This document shows, one piece after another, positions 62,062-64,000 of a DNA stretch of 64,000 nt. Position 1 is the first letter of the stretch, and the number at the start of each line of letters is the position of its first letter. Under the pieces are notes generated by a model. That model had not been told where the DNA came from. It did no database searches and saw only the letters and a program-made list of their open reading frames with translations. The stretch is from Acidobacteriota bacterium (GTDB lineage Bacteria > Acidobacteriota > Holophagae > Holophagales > Holophagaceae): assembly GCA_016195985.1 (NCBI GenBank), contig JACPYP010000016.1:248001-312000 (forward strand), given 5' to 3'. The position numbers and the translations under genes were made by a program.

Positions 62062-64000
62062 ATGAATCGAAGGACCGCAACCCTCACCCTCACAGCCCTG
62101 GCCTGCTGCATGGTCGCCTCAGCCCAAACGACTTCCACGGCCGGCGCGGTGCGCGGCGTGATCCGGGACAAGGGAGGCAAGGTCATTTCCGGCGCCACCA
62201 TCAACCTGCGCAACCGTGAGACGGGCCTGGCCCGCAGCACCAGCTCCAACGCCGACGGCGAGTACCGCGTGGGGCTTCTTCCCGTGGGCACCTACGAGAT
62301 CACCGTCAGCGCCTCCGGCATGAGGACGGTGAAGGATGCCAACATCCAGGTGCTGCTGGGCCAAAACGCCATCGCAAACTTCAGCGTAGACCGGGCCGAG
62401 GCCTCGGCCATGGTCGAGGTCGTGGGCGCCTCCGCTGGTGTGGACACCAAGCAGATCAATGTCATCACCAGCGTGGATTCGGCCACCATCGAGGCTGTGC
62501 CCCTGGTCAGCCGCAACTTCACCGATGTGGCCAAGCTGTCGCCGGGTGTGGTGGCCGGCAACGGCAACCGCATGGTGGTGGAAGGCGGCCGCCAGATCTT
62601 CAACGCCATCCAGATCGACGGCGCCAGCAACAATTCCGCCTTCTTCAACGAGCAGCGCGGTGGCGTCTACACGCCCTTCATCTTCGGCGCCGACACCATC
62701 AAGGAACTGCAGATTGTCACCAATGGCTTCGACGTCCAGTACGCCCAGGCCGGTGCCACCGTGAACGCCGTCACCAAGACCGGCACCAACGAATTCGGCG
62801 GCAGCGCCCTCTACCAGATCCGCCGCACCAGCTGGAGCGCCAAGCCCAAGGCCATTCCCTACGATCCCAATCACACCTTCAACACGCCCACGAACCTCCA
62901 GCGCTTCAACGACTCCAACAACGTCAACTTCAATGTGGGCGGCGCCCTCATCAAGGACAAGCTGTGGTACTTCGTGGGCGTCGAGCGCTTCCACAAGAGC
63001 ATCACGGCCAATCCCATCCCCACGGCCATCACCACTGCCACTGGCATGACCCAGACCGATTTCAACAACATGGTCGGCTCCCGCCTCGGCCAGGTGCTGA
63101 CGAATCCCAACGGGCTCACCCTGGCTCAGGAACTCGGCAACCCGGGCCAGGGGACCCCGGCTCATCCCTACCCCATGGAGAACACCAACACGGTGTACTT
63201 CGGGCGCCTGGATTATTCGTTGAACGAGAACCACCGCTTCGTGCTGCGCATGAACTACCAGACGATGACGGACACCCTGCTCAACACCAGCGCCAACGCG
63301 AACAACGCCGAAAGCAACAACATCCCCACGGTCACCAACGCCATCAGCTGGGTGGTGGAGGCCAACGACATCTGGACCAACGAACTGTTCACGGAAAGCC
63401 GCCTGCAGATCGCCCGCGAGGCCCGGCCCATGCGGAACAACTCCGTGGCGGGCGTGCCTTCCATCGAGGTGCCCACCAGCGCCAGCTTCATGGCCTTCGG
63501 CACCAAGACCTCCACACCCCGCGAGAGCAACGAGAACACCATGCAGTTGTTCTCTTCCACCACCTGGAACCACGGCGACATCCAGATCAAGGGCGGCCTG
63601 GACCTGATGAAGGTGGACGTGGACAACCAGTTCTTCCAGAACAACGCCGGTCGCTTCCAGTTTGGAACCTACGGAGCCGCCGCCGCCTGGGCCAGTGGCA
63701 CCCTGGCCGCCACGCCCAATACCGGCCAGATCACTTACAGCGGCGCCGTCAGTCCCTACAGGGGCCGCATCCAGATGTGGACCAAGACGGAAGGGTTCTT
63801 CGGGCAGGTTCAGTACTCGGGCCTCCTGGACAAGCGGCTGACCCTGACTGCCGGCCTTCGCAGCCTCAATCAGTCCTTTTCGGACAATCCGGCTCCCAAC
63901 CCGAACTTCCAGGGGCTCGACCAGGCCACCAGCGCCAAGGCTTTGGATCCCCGGTTCGCCTTCAGCTATGACCTGGACGGCCAAGGCAAGACGGTCATCC
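62062..64000 (+). CDS. Oar-like TonB-dependent receptor (5' part; runs off the window)
   Basis: The first 646 codons of a large outer-membrane receptor. A signal peptide (LTALACCMVASAQ) is followed by a CarboxypepD_reg domain (GAVRGVIRDKGGKVISGATI, YRVGLLPVGTYEITVSASG). The plug region follows (VPLVSRNFTDVAKLSPGVVA, MVVEGGRQIFNAIQIDGASN, AQAGATVNAVTKTGTNEFGG) and then the first barrel strands. This arrangement is typical of the Oar-like receptors expanded in Acidobacteria and Myxococcota and usually reaches about 1000-1200 residues. It probably imports oligosaccharides or peptides. AGGAG lies 7 bases before the ATG. The remainder is outside the window. Confidence 0.87.
   Translation, partial: MNRRTATLTLTALACCMVASAQTTSTAGAVRGVIRDKGGKVISGATINLRNRETGLARSTSSNADGEYRVGLLPVGTYEITVSASGMRTVKDANIQVLLGQNAIANFSVDRAEASAMVEVVGASAGVDTKQINVITSVDSATIEAVPLVSRNFTDVAKLSPGVVAGNGNRMVVEGGRQIFNAIQIDGASNNSAFFNEQRGGVYTPFIFGADTIKELQIVTNGFDVQYAQAGATVNAVTKTGTNEFGGSALYQIRRTSWSAKPKAIPYDPNHTFNTPTNLQRFNDSNNVNFNVGGALIKDKLWYFVGVERFHKSITANPIPTAITTATGMTQTDFNNMVGSRLGQVLTNPNGLTLAQELGNPGQGTPAHPYPMENTNTVYFGRLDYSLNENHRFVLRMNYQTMTDTLLNTSANANNAESNNIPTVTNAISWVVEANDIWTNELFTESRLQIAREARPMRNNSVAGVPSIEVPTSASFMAFGTKTSTPRESNENTMQLFSSTTWNHGDIQIKGGLDLMKVDVDNQFFQNNAGRFQFGTYGAAAAWASGTLAATPNTGQITYSGAVSPYRGRIQMWTKTEGFFGQVQYSGLLDKRLTLTAGLRSLNQSFSDNPAPNPNFQGLDQATSAKALDPRFAFSYDLDGQGKTVI

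Overview
The window is GC-rich bacterial chromosome with dense genes on both strands. The combination of Oar-like TonB-dependent receptors with a carboxypeptidase-regulatory N-terminus, very large sensor kinases with beta-propeller input domains, a heavy-metal RND locus, motility genes and a bacteriohemerythrin suggests an Acidobacteriota member of the Holophagae type (Geothrix/Holophaga-like). This placement is inferred from protein style; there is no rRNA gene here to confirm it.

Layout. 0-2.7 kb: tail of an unknown gene, a DctA-type C4-dicarboxylate carrier and a convergent FAD amine/amino-acid oxidoreductase. 2.7-10.6 kb: a Cus/Czc-type heavy-metal efflux operon (Cys-rich small protein, outer-membrane channel, adaptor, RND pump) followed by three tandem, related, exported YHS-like metal-binding proteins. 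10.6-12.2 kb: an AT-richer two-gene island encoding exported proteins of unknown function. 12.3-15.3 kb: NUDIX hydrolase and bifunctional (p)ppGpp synthetase/hydrolase. 15.4-24.1 kb: hybrid sensor kinase, N6-adenine methyltransferase, motA-motB, and a 1323-residue propeller-kinase-receiver protein. 24.1-27.4 kb: exported M28 peptidase, PQQ-type propeller and NTF2-like protein on the minus strand. 27.4-29.5 kb: a second AT-richer insert with one exported 529-residue protein that carries an internal hydrophobic hairpin. 29.5-38.5 kb: exported HEAFH metalloprotease whose 5' end lies in an inverted-repeat element, double-receiver protein, lepA, a stand-alone MshEN (c-di-GMP-type) protein, a ChpT/DHp-like protein, miaB, an aldose-epimerase-like protein and a GH19-like muramidase.

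38.6-40.9 kb is a scar region: an Aer-like chemoreceptor broken by an in-frame amber codon and a G-run frameshift, whose stop overlaps that of an internally deleted, frameshifted RhuM remnant lying against tRNA-Leu(UAA). 40.9-44.8 kb: c-type cytochrome and a UvrD/PcrA helicase interrupted by a 364-residue intein in helicase motif III. 44.8-48.6 kb: iron-uptake operon (TonB, siderophore receptor, PepSY-type membrane protein) behind a Fur-box-like dyad. 48.6-61.1 kb: NHL-repeat protein, TIGR01777-type SDR, DUF3667 protein, hybrid kinase, COG2509 flavoprotein, polyphosphate:AMP phosphotransferase, PEP synthase/PPDK regulator, NtrB-like kinase and glutamine-dependent NAD synthetase. 61.1-64 kb: tRNA-Leu(CAA), hemerythrin, and an Oar-like receptor running off the window behind a sigma-54-like promoter.

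No complete new defence or secretion system is visible. The strongest unusual signals are the intein with a possible GIY-YIG-like insert, the twice-broken chemoreceptor, the RhuM scar, the tandem metal-binding trio, the inverted-repeat element feeding a gene start, and the two AT-rich inserts of exported unknown proteins.
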